DNA of 64,000 bases from Brachyspira sp949287565 (GCF_036997615.1 NZ_JAWLQA010000003.1), one strand, 5' to 3'; counted from the stretch's first letter, positions 45,795-55,429 are shown. Program-made: numbers and translations. Notes: generated by a model not told the origin, from the sequence alone.

Positions 45795-46715
45795 ATGAAA
45801 ATAAAAAAAAAATTTATTGTAGGAAGCAGATCAAGTGAACTTGCAATAACACAAACTAATATAATTATAAATAAATTAAAAGATAAATTTAAAGACATAG
45901 AAATAAATATAGAAAAGATAACCACAAGCGGAGATATACATTTAATAGAAAATCCAAATAGTAAAGAAAAATCTCTGAAAGGTGCATTTACTAAAGAAAT
46001 AGAAGAAGCATTATTAAATAAAAAAATAGATTTTGCTGTTCATTCTATGAAAGATATGACAACTGTAAATACTAAGGGATTGATATATGCATCTATACCT
46101 GAAAGAGAAGATCCAAGAGATGTTTTAATATCAAAAAATAATATCAAATTTAATGATTTAAAAAAAGGCTCTATAGTAGGCACAACTTCTTTAAGAAGAT
46201 CAAGCTCTATACAGCTGCTTAGAGATGATATAATAATAAAGCCCATACGAGGAAATATACATACAAGATTAAAAAAACTTCAAACAGAAGATTATGATGC
46301 TTTAATATTAGCTTCAGCTGCAATGAAAAGATTAAATTTAGAAAATCTCATAACCCAATATTTTTCCATAGAAGATATCCTTCCTGCACCCGGACAGGGA
46401 GCTTTATGTGTTCAATGCCGAGAAGATGACTATGAAATGATAGATATTCTAAAAATGATAGATGATAGCAGTATAAGAGAATTAGTTGATATAGAAAGAA
46501 CTTTTGCATGTTTATTTGACAGCGGATGTAATTCTCCTGTAGGATGTTATGCCGAGATTAAAGATGATAATATAATACTTCATGGAAATTTTTTCTGCAA
46601 TGGTAAAAATTATAGAGATAAAGTTTCTCTTGATGAAGTAAAAGAAAAAAATGAATTAGCAAAAAAACTCTATGATAAAATAAATAAAAAAATGCAAATG
46701 AATATACATCAATAG
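45795..46715 (+). CDS. hemC: Porphobilinogen deaminase (hydroxymethylbilane synthase)
   Basis: This 306-aa HemC joins four porphobilinogens into hydroxymethylbilane. Motifs are VGSRSSELAITQT, FAVHSMKDM, GTTSLRRSSSI, PIRGNIHTRLKKL and PAPGQGALCVQ. The dipyrromethane-cofactor Cys lies in DSGCNSPVGCYAE. The ATG at 45795 is preferred to an upstream TTG. It is divergent from the regulator and is needed for siroheme, as the other pathway genes lie at 53.9-56.9 kb. Confidence 0.95.
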   Translation: MKIKKKFIVGSRSSELAITQTNIIINKLKDKFKDIEINIEKITTSGDIHLIENPNSKEKSLKGAFTKEIEEALLNKKIDFAVHSMKDMTTVNTKGLIYASIPEREDPRDVLISKNNIKFNDLKKGSIVGTTSLRRSSSIQLLRDDIIIKPIRGNIHTRLKKLQTEDYDALILASAAMKRLNLENLITQYFSIEDILPAPGQGALCVQCREDDYEMIDILKMIDDSSIRELVDIERTFACLFDSGCNSPVGCYAEIKDDNIILHGNFFCNGKNYRDKVSLDEVKEKNELAKKLYDKINKKMQMNIHQ

Positions 46716-46756
46716 ATTATTCATAAAAAATTAAGAAATAATTTATGAATAATCTA
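46713..46756. terminator. Bidirectional terminator after hemC
   Basis: A perfect 15-bp stem TAGATTATTCATAAA/TTTATGAATAATCTA starts at the hemC stop codon. It lies between convergent hemC and the TDT transporter gene. Confidence 0.7.
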
Positions 46757-46779
46757 TATACATAATTTTATGGTATAAT

Positions 46780-47730
46780 TTAGGCTTTATTAGAATGCAA
46801 ATACATTTTTACAAAATTAAAAAATACTAAGCACATAAAAGTAGAAGATATTAATAATTGAAAACCTGTAACATTTGCTGCTAGTATTCCTAAAGATTTA
46901 TAAGCTTCAATAGGAGTAAAGAATGCTCCTGCTCTATATCCTGCCAAAGTACCTATAGCCATAGGGAATGTTAAAGCTCCAAATAAGGGAGTAAATCCAT
47001 TTTCAAAAAATTTAAATATATTAAACAATATATATATAAATGTTAATAAAACACAAATATATAATACTAATGCTATAATAGGATTAAAATACATTTTTAA
47101 ACTTTCTACATTATTAAAATTTAAATAACTCACCAAACATAAAGAACAAGGTGCTAATAATACTGTTTTAGTTTGAACAAAATTGGCAGGTATAGGTTTT
47201 GTTATTATTCTTGGTATTAAAAATATTAATATAAGAACATAAACGCCTATTCCGTAAAAAGTTATACCCATTGCAAGTTTAGGAGGAAGCATATTAATTC
47301 CTGCAACTGTAGAAACTAAAAGACCATTATAAGTTACAAAATATGAAGGAAGTAAAAATTCTACTTTAAAATTCATAATTATATGGTATGTAGTATAACA
47401 TAATATCATAGTCATATGAACAAATACACCAGCTAAAAATATAGCTCTACCAATAGCAGGATTATATCCGGCAATATAAGTACCAAATAACATAGTATTC
47501 ATTGTTATTGTGGTATACATTGCAGCTAAAACTCCGCTTTTATATTCCTCTTGTACTTTAGGAAAAAATAATATAACTTTCAATATACCTAATAAAGCTG
47601 CAAATCCAGCCAAACACATACATACATGTCTTACCCAACTGAAACCTAATAGATTGTAAACATTTGATAATGTAGCTAATCCTACACATGTCCCAACAAA
47701 ACCTATAGGCAATCCTTTTAATTTACTCAT
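46780..47730 (-). CDS. TDT (TehA/SLAC1-like) anion channel or transporter
   Basis: This 316-aa protein has ten membrane segments arranged as repeated helical hairpins, as in TehA and the plant SLAC1 anion channel (family TDT). It begins LPIGFVGTCVGLATLSN, a typical first-helix pattern. Family members carry sulfite, nitrate, chloride or tellurite-type anions. It is the last gene of the moeA-molybdoenzyme operon, 26 nt after mobA-mobB with AAAAGGAG. The inferred role is uptake or export of nitrate/nitrite or sulfite for the encoded reductases. Confidence 0.8.
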   Translation of the reverse strand: MSKLKGLPIGFVGTCVGLATLSNVYNLLGFSWVRHVCMCLAGFAALLGILKVILFFPKVQEEYKSGVLAAMYTTITMNTMLFGTYIAGYNPAIGRAIFLAGVFVHMTMILCYTTYHIIMNFKVEFLLPSYFVTYNGLLVSTVAGINMLPPKLAMGITFYGIGVYVLILIFLIPRIITKPIPANFVQTKTVLLAPCSLCLVSYLNFNNVESLKMYFNPIIALVLYICVLLTFIYILFNIFKFFENGFTPLFGALTFPMAIGTLAGYRAGAFFTPIEAYKSLGILAANVTGFQLLISSTFMCLVFFNFVKMYLHSNKA

Positions 47731-47756
47731 ACTTAAACTCCTTTTACAATTAAGTA

Positions 47757-48860
47757 TTAAATTGTTATTATATTTGATATTATAAAATTCATTATAGAAG
47801 AAATGTCATTTATATTGAGTATAGGCAGATCTGTTTTATAGCTTAAATTATCAGTAACTAATGCCATTATAGATTTATCATCACAAAACGGATTATCTGA
47901 AACACTAGCTCTAAACACTTCTATTTTTGGTATATTGTTAATATGTTTGAAACCCTCTAATATTATAAGATCATACCCTTTCATCTTATCTATAAAATTA
48001 ATAAGATCATCATTTTCATTGATGCTTTTTTCATAATCTTTAACCATCATATATTTTAAAGGAGAATATATTAAAGCTGCTTTTGCACCATTCTCTTTAA
48101 AATTATAAGTATCTTTTCCTTCAGCATCAAAAGAATGATCATGAGAAGTATGTTTTATTACAGCAACTGTTTTTCCAATATTAACAAATTCTTTTATTAA
48201 TCTACAAATTAAATCTGTTTTACCGCAATTCCTTTTACCGCAAACAGCAAAATATTGAGGCATACTCTTTTGAAATGATAAATAATCCTCTAAAGTATTA
48301 ATATTAAATAATTTGAATTTCGTATGCTTCAAATCAATATATTTAACTTTAATCTTATCTATCAATTTTTTTATACTATATTCTTTATTATCAATATTTT
48401 CATTTATTACAGTTAATATCTTTTTAGAATATATACCGCATAAAAAATAAATATTTCCCTGATAAACAGGTATGAAAGCATCATGATATTCATCTGCCAT
48501 ACTAATCATATAATCAATAAAATCATAAGTAATAGTAGGAGTATCACAGCTCAAAAATTGTATATAATCTGACTCAATATTTTTAAAAGAACTATAAATA
48601 CCGCCCAAAGCACCTATATCTTTATAAATATCTTCTATAACTTTTATATTACTTCCAGAAAGAAAGGATTTGTATTTATCAGCATTATCCGCCGATAGAA
48701 ATACATCTCCTTTGCATTCTGAAATTATTTTTTCTAAAAAATTTTTGTTATTATCATACTTAAGTAAAGCTTTATCATTAAAATTAAATCTAGAGCTTTT
48801 ACCTCCGCATAATATCACAGTAGATATATTTATATTAGAAAGCAAATTTAAAGTTTTCAT
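47757..48860 (-). CDS. MobA-MobB fusion for molybdenum cofactor
   Basis: This is a 367-aa fusion. The N-terminal half is a MobA-type nucleotidyltransferase (VILCGGKSSRFNFNDKALL, then LSCDTPTI) that adds GMP to molybdopterin. The C-terminal half is a MobB GTPase with Walker A GKRNCGKT near residue 216 and an ILEGFKH motif. It makes the bis-MGD cofactor needed by the NapA/NasA-type enzyme encoded upstream. Its start overlaps the end of the FAD oxidoreductase gene by 26 nt and lacks a clear ribosome site, so translational coupling is likely. Confidence 0.88.
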   Translation of the reverse strand: MKTLNLLSNINISTVILCGGKSSRFNFNDKALLKYDNNKNFLEKIISECKGDVFLSADNADKYKSFLSGSNIKVIEDIYKDIGALGGIYSSFKNIESDYIQFLSCDTPTITYDFIDYMISMADEYHDAFIPVYQGNIYFLCGIYSKKILTVINENIDNKEYSIKKLIDKIKVKYIDLKHTKFKLFNINTLEDYLSFQKSMPQYFAVCGKRNCGKTDLICRLIKEFVNIGKTVAVIKHTSHDHSFDAEGKDTYNFKENGAKAALIYSPLKYMMVKDYEKSINENDDLINFIDKMKGYDLIILEGFKHINNIPKIEVFRASVSDNPFCDDKSIMALVTDNLSYKTDLPILNINDISSIMNFIISNIITI

Positions 48861-50067
48861 CTATATTAAAAAAGTCTGAATAATCTATATTAAATAAAGG
48901 TTTTTTTACTTTAGTTACATCTATATTTTCTTTAATAAGCTGAGTCAAAATACCGCTGTAACGCAAATCTCCTTGCAGTAAAGCACCTATTATTTTTCCA
49001 TCTTTATGAACTATTTTTCTGTAATTTCCTTTTTTATCATCGAAAATTTCAACAGAATAAGAATCATAAGGAGCAATTACAGTGCCTATAGACATAGAAG
49101 GAATATTAAACAGATTCATTGTAGATTTAAAATTAAATAAATTATCAATATCAATACTATTTCCCACCATATTATTAGCAGCTATTATTGCCTGTTTAAC
49201 AGCAGCAGACCATATAGCAGTAGTTACTGTAATATCTCCTGCTGCATATATATAAGCAATATTTGTTCTGCCATATTTATCAATCTCAACTCCGCCAGCA
49301 TCATTTAATTTTATTGGAGTATTTTTAAGATAATCAATATTAGGAGATATACCCATAGCAACAACTATAAAATCTGCTTCTATTTTTTTACCATCTTCTA
49401 ATTCTATAAATCTAGGATTTTTATCATTATCAATATCAATTCTTTTTACTTTCACTGAATAATATTGATCTACATTTTTTTCTTTTAATTTATTTTGATA
49501 TACATTAGCAGTATGTTCATCTAACTGTTTGCTTATGATAAAAGGAGCAATATCAATAATTGAAATCTTATCCAAATTATAAGGTAAAATACCGCTAACA
49601 ACATCAACACCTATTAAACCAGCACCTATAACAGCAGCTTTCTTATACTTTTTAGCTAATCCCATTATTTTATTGCAGTCATCAAGAGTTCTAACGCCTA
49701 CAACATTATTAGCCTCTCTCAAATTTTCTATAGGAGGAATTGCACCGGAAGCACCTGTAGCCAATAATAATTTATCATAATTTTCTTCATTTCCATTAGA
49801 AAGCTTAACTATCTTTTTATCAGAATCTAATGATACAGCTTTAGTATTATTTATCCATTTTATATTATAATCAGAGAAAAAATTTTTAGGCATAAAATTT
49901 AATGACTCTTCATTTCTTTTTCCGCTTATATAATAATGAAGCATACATCTTGAATATATTTTATCATCTATAGATACCAAAGTAATATCTGCATTTTTAT
50001 CTAACATTCTAAGTTCGCGGGCCCCATTTAAACCTGAGGCAGAAGCACCTAATATAAGATATTTCAT
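48835..50067 (-). CDS. FAD/NAD-dependent oxidoreductase of the nitrate reductase operon
   Basis: This 410-aa pyridine nucleotide-disulfide reductase-like flavoprotein resembles the N-terminal part of NirB and NADH:rubredoxin reductases. The FAD motif is LGASASGLNGARELR at residue 5. The NAD motif is AAVIGAGLIGVDVVSGI near 147, and YAAGDITV near 275 contacts FAD. The ATG at 50067 follows GAGG; its A is shared with the ferredoxin stop codon. It likely feeds NADH electrons to the four-cluster ferredoxin and the molybdoenzyme, as in the three-gene nar operon of Clostridium perfringens. Confidence 0.88.
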   Translation of the reverse strand: MKYLILGASASGLNGARELRMLDKNADITLVSIDDKIYSRCMLHYYISGKRNEESLNFMPKNFFSDYNIKWINNTKAVSLDSDKKIVKLSNGNEENYDKLLLATGASGAIPPIENLREANNVVGVRTLDDCNKIMGLAKKYKKAAVIGAGLIGVDVVSGILPYNLDKISIIDIAPFIISKQLDEHTANVYQNKLKEKNVDQYYSVKVKRIDIDNDKNPRFIELEDGKKIEADFIVVAMGISPNIDYLKNTPIKLNDAGGVEIDKYGRTNIAYIYAAGDITVTTAIWSAAVKQAIIAANNMVGNSIDIDNLFNFKSTMNLFNIPSMSIGTVIAPYDSYSVEIFDDKKGNYRKIVHKDGKIIGALLQGDLRYSGILTQLIKENIDVTKVKKPLFNIDYSDFFNIDENFKFAF

Positions 50068-50483
50068 TATTTTACCTCCTCTAAAGTGATGGCTTTCATA
50101 GGACATTTTTTTACACATTGAGAACCGTCTTCATAATTTTCACACATATCACATTTAAGAATTTCAGTTTTTGTTAAACTATCCTCTTTTAATACACCAT
50201 AAGGACAAGCCATTATGCACATATAACAGCTGGCACATTGATTTTTATCATAAGTTACATATCCGGTTTTAGGATCTTTTTTCATCGCACCAGACATACA
50301 AGTATATACGCATTCAGGCAAATCGCAGTTACGGCAAAATATAGGAGAGTTTTTATAATTGCTGCTTATAACAACTCTGTTTCTTGGTTCTTCTCCGTCA
50401 TGAGCAACTATACATGCACTTACACAAGTTAAACAGCCTATGCATTTATTTCTATCTATCGCTATTCTTTTTATAGGTTTCAT
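50067..50483 (-). CDS. Four-cluster 4Fe-4S electron-transfer protein
   Basis: This 138-aa ferredoxin-like subunit has four Cys groups: CIGCLTCVSAC, CRNCDLPECVYTC, CASCYMCIMAC and CDMCENYEDGSQCVKKC. This is the HycB/DmsB-type pattern, expected to hold up to four [4Fe-4S] clusters. It lies between the molybdoenzyme and flavoprotein genes and probably shuttles electrons between them. AAAGGAG precedes the start. Confidence 0.9.
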   Translation of the reverse strand: MKPIKRIAIDRNKCIGCLTCVSACIVAHDGEEPRNRVVISSNYKNSPIFCRNCDLPECVYTCMSGAMKKDPKTGYVTYDKNQCASCYMCIMACPYGVLKEDSLTKTEILKCDMCENYEDGSQCVKKCPMKAITLEEVK

Positions 50484-50501
50484 ATTTACTCCTTTTATTT
50501 T

Positions 50502-52586
50502 TTATATAGCCTTTTTTATATTTACCGGTGTTGATTTATATGATGGTTCCTTTGAATAAGTATCATATACACTAGGTGTTAAGGCATTAGTTTCTATATA
50601 GTGTATAGGAGCATACAATTGATTTTCAGAAAGAGAATCTGTTACAAAAGCAATAAATCTTCTTGTCTGGCCATTTATAGATTCCACTTCAACTGCATCA
50701 AAATTATTAATTCCTTTATTTTTTGCCATAGCATCACTTATATAAATATAAGCATCCTTCACAGCTACATCATTAACAACATCCAATTCTCTTGTTCTAG
50801 TTTGAGTATGCCATTGACCTACTGTGCCTCTTCCTGTATTTAAGATATAAGGATATTTTTCACTGCATTGAACAGGATTTTCTATAGGCATTTCAAACAT
50901 AAATTTAGCTTTTTTGTTAGGAGTATAATATTGATTATTTTCAAAAAGTCTTCTTTCATTATCAGTTAAAGGAGCACTTCCTTCCGGATAAGGCCACTGT
51001 ATTCCAGGAGAATCATTCAAAGCATCATAATCAACGCCTGTAATATCACAAGGCATACCCTTACTGCATTTTTTCATTAATTCAAATGCATCTCTAGGAG
51101 TTTCCCATCCTTTTAATAAATCACCCATACCTAAAGCTTCGCCCATCTTGTAAAATACTTCATAATCAGTCAATTTACCATTCTTTTCTGTAAGTACAGG
51201 ACGCAATTTAGATAATCTTCTTTCTGTATTGATTATAACCCCCTCTTTATAAAGTCCGGAAGTTACAGGGAAATAAACATCGCAAATCTTTGAGCTGTCT
51301 GTATCATCATATATATCCTGAACTATAAATAATTCTACATTTTCAATAGCCTTTCTAAATGTTTCATTATTAGTCCAAGAATGTCTAGGATTAGTACAGC
51401 ATATCCAAAGAGCTTTTATTTCACCAGCAATAGCTTTTTCTATAATTGCATTATATGTAATAGTAGGAGCATTAGGAAGCCATTTTTCTTCTATACCCAA
51501 AGCTTTAGATACAGCCTCTCTTCTCTTAGGGTTATCAAAATCACCGCCGCCGTATAATCCTGCTGTATTACTAAATGCCCTTGAACCCATAGCATTACAT
51601 TGTCCTGTTATAGAATTTGCTCCTGTGCCTGGTCTTCCTATATTTCCTGTCATAAGTGCTAAATTAATTATAGATTGTGCAGTGCGTACAGCCTGATATC
51701 CTTGATTTACTCCCATTGTCCACCAGAATGATACATTCTTACCTTCATGAATCATAGTAGCTATTTGCATAACTTGTTCTTCTGATAAACCTGTGTTCTC
51801 CTGAGCTTTACTTAATGGGAAGTTTTTAACATGTTCTTTATAAGCTTCAAAGTTCTCTGTATAATTATTTATATATTCTTCATTAATCCAGCCTTTTTCT
51901 ATTAACACATTAGCTAAAGTATAAAATAAATAAATATCTGTTTTAGATTTTAAACCATACCAATAATCAGATTCTTTAGCTGTTTCAGATTTTCTAGGAT
52001 CTATAACTATAACTTTTTTATTAGGAAGTTTGTTTAGTTTTATTCTATCCCATATAATAGGATGTGCCACTATAGGATTTGCTCCAATTAAAAATATAGT
52101 ATCAGATAATTCAAAATCATTTAAAGTATATGGAGGAGCATCAAATCCAAAACTTTGTTTATGAGCAACTACGGAAGTAGCCATGCATAATCTTGTATTT
52201 CCATCTAAATTACCGCCTAAAAAATTTCTAACAACATGTCCGAATATAGCCATACCTTCTGTTTCTAACTGACCTGTACTTATTCCAGCTATAGCCTGAG
52301 GTCCGTATTTATCTTTAATCTCTTTTAATTTAGAAGCAGTATAATTAAATGCTTCCTCCCAAGATACATGTTTAACATTTCCGTCTTTATCTTTTATTCT
52401 TGGCTTAGAATCAGGACTATTCATAAGACCCTGCTTATTTAAATTAAGTCCTTTAATGCAAGAAAACCCTTTATTAACAGGATAATTCTTAGTAGGTATA
52501 ACCTTTGTAATAGTTTTACCATCAGAAGTAACATCAAAATTACATGCTAATGAGCAGTAATTACATGTTGTCTGCATTGTTTTCAT
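50502..52586 (-). CDS. NapA/NasA-type molybdopterin oxidoreductase, probable nitrate reductase
   Basis: This 694-aa cytoplasmic bis-MGD enzyme has an N-terminal [4Fe-4S] motif CNYCSLAC...CIKG. The molybdenum ligand appears to be Cys in TRLCMATSVVAHKQSFG (near residue 130), a pattern of nitrate reductases; formate dehydrogenases have Cys or Sec in a different context. The MGD-binding GANPIVAHP and the C-terminal NTGRGTVGQWHTQTRT are present. There is no Tat signal, so it acts in the cytoplasm. Length and neighbours match the clostridial ferredoxin-linked nitrate reductase. Another oxyanion cannot be excluded. AAGGAG precedes the ATG. Confidence 0.85.
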   Translation of the reverse strand: MKTMQTTCNYCSLACNFDVTSDGKTITKVIPTKNYPVNKGFSCIKGLNLNKQGLMNSPDSKPRIKDKDGNVKHVSWEEAFNYTASKLKEIKDKYGPQAIAGISTGQLETEGMAIFGHVVRNFLGGNLDGNTRLCMATSVVAHKQSFGFDAPPYTLNDFELSDTIFLIGANPIVAHPIIWDRIKLNKLPNKKVIVIDPRKSETAKESDYWYGLKSKTDIYLFYTLANVLIEKGWINEEYINNYTENFEAYKEHVKNFPLSKAQENTGLSEEQVMQIATMIHEGKNVSFWWTMGVNQGYQAVRTAQSIINLALMTGNIGRPGTGANSITGQCNAMGSRAFSNTAGLYGGGDFDNPKRREAVSKALGIEEKWLPNAPTITYNAIIEKAIAGEIKALWICCTNPRHSWTNNETFRKAIENVELFIVQDIYDDTDSSKICDVYFPVTSGLYKEGVIINTERRLSKLRPVLTEKNGKLTDYEVFYKMGEALGMGDLLKGWETPRDAFELMKKCSKGMPCDITGVDYDALNDSPGIQWPYPEGSAPLTDNERRLFENNQYYTPNKKAKFMFEMPIENPVQCSEKYPYILNTGRGTVGQWHTQTRTRELDVVNDVAVKDAYIYISDAMAKNKGINNFDAVEVESINGQTRRFIAFVTDSLSENQLYAPIHYIETNALTPSVYDTYSKEPSYKSTPVNIKKAI

Positions 52587-52609
52587 ATTTTATACTCCTT
52601 CATTTTTAT

Positions 52610-53827
52610 TTATATAAATTTTATTTCAACATTTTCAAAAGCTTTTATTTCATTAATGCCAATATTAATTTTCATAAGAGCCTTCATATTAGCAGGTAAA
52701 TAAAAAGAGCCTTTATAATCTAACAGCTTAACAAATGTTCCTTTATCATTAGTTATAAAATCAACAGGATAATACTCCTCTACCTTGCTGTTTTTTCTTT
52801 TATAATTTTTATACAATGGGAATTTATAAAAAGAATTATCATCTTTTATTCCCATACAATTATTTATATAAGGCTTAACAAAATTTTCTATAGAAACCAA
52901 AGAAGCAAAAGGATTTCCAGGTATGCCGAATATTGCCTTATTTATTTTACTACCATCTTTTTTAACACCAAAATAAAAAGGCTTACCCGGCTTAATTAAT
53001 ACTCCATGACATAATTTTTCTACACCCAAATCATTAAAAACTCTCTTACTATAATCCATATTTCCAAATGATATTCCGCCATTAACTATTACTATATCAT
53101 TTTCTTTTAATGCTTCAGATATTACAGAATATAAACTATCGTATTCATCTTTTACTATGCCATAAAATTTAGAATCTATATTAATATCTTTCAATTTATT
53201 TACTATAAGAAAGCCATTAGAATCGTATATTTTTCCAATTTCTAATTTATTTCCAATTTCTATTAATTCACTTCCAGTACTTATAACAGCAACTTTAGGA
53301 CTTTTAAAAACTTCTATCTCTGAAAAACCATTCGAAGCTAATCTTGATATGTCCTCTGCCTCAAGACGTTTTATATCTAATAATAAATCTCCAATTTTTG
53401 AACTAGTAGATTTTAATATGATATTATTAGAATTTTCTTCTTCTTTTACATGAACATATTTTTTTCCATTTTCTTCAACAATATGAGCAGCCTCAAACTT
53501 TGAAATTTTATTTATATTATCAGGAACCATAGCACCTGTCATGATTTTAATACAGCAATTTTCTAATATATTAATATCAGTTTTATTACTGCCCGCTGAA
53601 AATATTTCTTCTAATAATTCAAATTTTCTGCTGCCATTATCATGATATCCATAACCATCCATAGCAGCTTTATTAAAAGGAGGGTCATCTATTTTATAAT
53701 AGAGTTTATTTGATATAACTTTTTTATAGGCATATTTTAAATTTATCATTTCTTTTTCTAAAGATATCTTATTGTTGTAAAGAATATTATGAACTTCATT
53801 AACTGGTAATTTATCATTATCAAACAT
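52610..53827 (-). CDS. moeA: Molybdopterin molybdotransferase MoeA
   Basis: This 405-aa MoeA inserts molybdate into adenylylated molybdopterin. It shows DDPPFNKAAMDGYG near the N-terminus, a MTGAMVPDN loop, VAVISTGSELIE and VNGGISFGNMDYSK in the MPT-binding domain, and GIPGNPFASLVS. The ATG at 53827 is chosen (GAAGG upstream) over a TTG 15 nt earlier. This leaves a 22-nt leader from the predicted start site. It is the first gene of the six-gene molybdoenzyme operon. Confidence 0.93.
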   Translation of the reverse strand: MFDNDKLPVNEVHNILYNNKISLEKEMINLKYAYKKVISNKLYYKIDDPPFNKAAMDGYGYHDNGSRKFELLEEIFSAGSNKTDINILENCCIKIMTGAMVPDNINKISKFEAAHIVEENGKKYVHVKEEENSNNIILKSTSSKIGDLLLDIKRLEAEDISRLASNGFSEIEVFKSPKVAVISTGSELIEIGNKLEIGKIYDSNGFLIVNKLKDINIDSKFYGIVKDEYDSLYSVISEALKENDIVIVNGGISFGNMDYSKRVFNDLGVEKLCHGVLIKPGKPFYFGVKKDGSKINKAIFGIPGNPFASLVSIENFVKPYINNCMGIKDDNSFYKFPLYKNYKRKNSKVEEYYPVDFITNDKGTFVKLLDYKGSFYLPANMKALMKINIGINEIKAFENVEIKFI

Positions 53828-53855
53828 ACAATATACCTTCAAATCATTTAATTGT

Positions 53856-53897
53856 ATAATAACATCACAATATATAAATGCTGTGATTTAAATCACA
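53856..53897 (-). promoter_or_regulatory. moeA operon promoter with perfect CRP-type palindrome
   Basis: TGTGATTTAAATCACA at 53882-53897 is a perfect 16-bp palindrome matching the CRP consensus TGTGA-N6-TCACA. A -10 box TATTAT lies at 53856-53861 on the minus strand. Centre-to-(-10) distance is 28.5 bp, identical to the asr promoter. The site centre is about -41 from the predicted +1 near 53849. Confidence 0.8.
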
Positions 53898-53967
53898 AAC
53901 TATTTATATTTGAAATATTTTTTATTACTTATTAAATGTATAGGTATAATTTTTCTTTAAAATGAAA

Positions 53968-54441
53968 TTAATTTATATCAATATCATTAAATAATTTCTC
54001 AATTTCTATTTTTAACTTCAAGGCATCTGAAACTTTTCCATTAGCAGATATACCTATGGAATAATTTTGATTTTCAATGATAGTGCAAAATCTTGCATTC
54101 ATATTATTTTTTGAGGATATATTATTAACTAATATGTTTTTATCAATACAATATTCTGAAATTTTATTATTTAAATCTTTATCATTAGTGGCAGCTATAA
54201 TCAAAAAATATTTTTCTATTTCTTTTAAATCATCATCATTATTGAAATTAAATTCTCTTTTTATTAATTTTATTTTATCTTTATTTGAATTATATAAATT
54301 TAATATATCATCTAATATATCTTTTGATATAACTGTTATATTGCAATTATATTTTAAAAGCTTATTTATCTTTCTAAAAGCTACATTGCCTGCACCTATA
54401 ACTAAGCAATTATTTACGTTCACAAAAATAGGGAAAAACAT
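53968..54441 (-). CDS. Precorrin-2 dehydrogenase (SirC/Met8-like)
   Basis: This 157-aa NAD-binding protein matches the N-terminal part of CysG/Met8. It has CLVIGAGNVAFRKINKLLKY near residue 12, FLIIAATNDKDLNNKIS near 77 and a C-terminal dimerisation segment including YSIGISANGK. It oxidises precorrin-2 to sirohydrochlorin; there is no methyltransferase part. It is the last gene of cobA-hemD, hemB, sirC, 10 nt after hemB. Confidence 0.88.
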   Translation of the reverse strand: MFFPIFVNVNNCLVIGAGNVAFRKINKLLKYNCNITVISKDILDDILNLYNSNKDKIKLIKREFNFNNDDDLKEIEKYFLIIAATNDKDLNNKISEYCIDKNILVNNISSKNNMNARFCTIIENQNYSIGISANGKVSDALKLKIEIEKLFNDIDIN

Positions 54442-54451
54442 AATTATAAAA

Positions 54452-55429
54452 TTAAAATTCTCTTAAATATTTAGCCAAATCTTTAGCATGATAAGTTATT
54501 ATAATATCTGATCCTGCCCTTTTTAAAGAATACATATTTTCAAGAACTATTCTTTTTTCATCTATAAATCCAAGTTTAGAAGCAGCCTTAACAAGAGAAT
54601 ATTCCCCACTTACATTATATGATGCTATAGGTATATCATTGAATCTATTTGAAACATCTTTTATAATATCCAAATACGCTAATGCAGGCTTAATAATAAA
54701 TATATCAGCTCCTTCTTCTATATCATTTTTTATTTTTTGAATATACTCTTTAGAATTCCTAAAATCTAACTGATATGTTTTTCTATCTCCAAAACTAGGA
54801 GCAGAATCAGCAGCTTCCCTAAAAGGTGAGTAATAGGAAGATGCATACTTTACACTATACGACATTATAGGAATATTAACATAGCCATTTTTATCTAATA
54901 TACTTCTTATAGCATAAACATGTCCATCCATACAATCAGAAGGAGCTACCATATCAGCACCTGACTGAACATGTGATAAAGCTATTTTTGCTATATATTC
55001 AAGAGTAGAATCATTATCAACATTACAATTATCTAGTATTCCGCAATGTCCATGTGAAGTATATTCGCACATACATACATCTGTTACTATTAAAAGATTA
55101 GGAAAATTATGCTTTATATATTTTACAGCTTTTTGTATAATTCCATTTTCATCATAAGCAGAACTTCCTTTTTCATCTTTATTTTTAGGTATTCCAAATA
55201 ATAATAATCCTCTTATGCCTAAATTACATATTTCATCTAATTCATATTTTAATTTATCTAAAGAATATCTATATTGATTAGGCATAGACTCTATTTCTAT
55301 TTTTATATTATCACCTTCTTCTATAAATATTGGATATAAAAAATCATTCATAGTTAAATTCACATCAGCTATCAAATCTCTAATTATAGGATTGTTTCTC
55401 GTTCTTCTAGTTCTATTAAACATTATCAT
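54452..55429 (-). CDS. hemB: Delta-aminolevulinic acid dehydratase
   Basis: This 325-aa HemB makes porphobilinogen from two ALA molecules. The two active-site lysines are in MSYSVKYASSYYSPFREAA (near 193) and IIKPALAYLD (near 244). A metal-binding Cys region CMCEYTSHGHCG (near 118) is present, so a zinc enzyme is likely. Its ATG overlaps the hemD stop (ATGA); a second ATG two codons on is possible. GGAG lies upstream within hemD. Confidence 0.95.
   Translation of the reverse strand: MIMFNRTRRTRNNPIIRDLIADVNLTMNDFLYPIFIEEGDNIKIEIESMPNQYRYSLDKLKYELDEICNLGIRGLLLFGIPKNKDEKGSSAYDENGIIQKAVKYIKHNFPNLLIVTDVCMCEYTSHGHCGILDNCNVDNDSTLEYIAKIALSHVQSGADMVAPSDCMDGHVYAIRSILDKNGYVNIPIMSYSVKYASSYYSPFREAADSAPSFGDRKTYQLDFRNSKEYIQKIKNDIEEGADIFIIKPALAYLDIIKDVSNRFNDIPIASYNVSGEYSLVKAASKLGFIDEKRIVLENMYSLKRAGSDIIITYHAKDLAKYLREF

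Noticed and set aside
50502..52586. Reading the molybdoenzyme as a formate dehydrogenase
   Set aside because: The ligand region RLCMATSVVAHKQSFG fits nitrate reductases better than the Cys/Sec context of formate dehydrogenases, and the neighbours match a nitrate reductase operon. Enzyme assay would decide.
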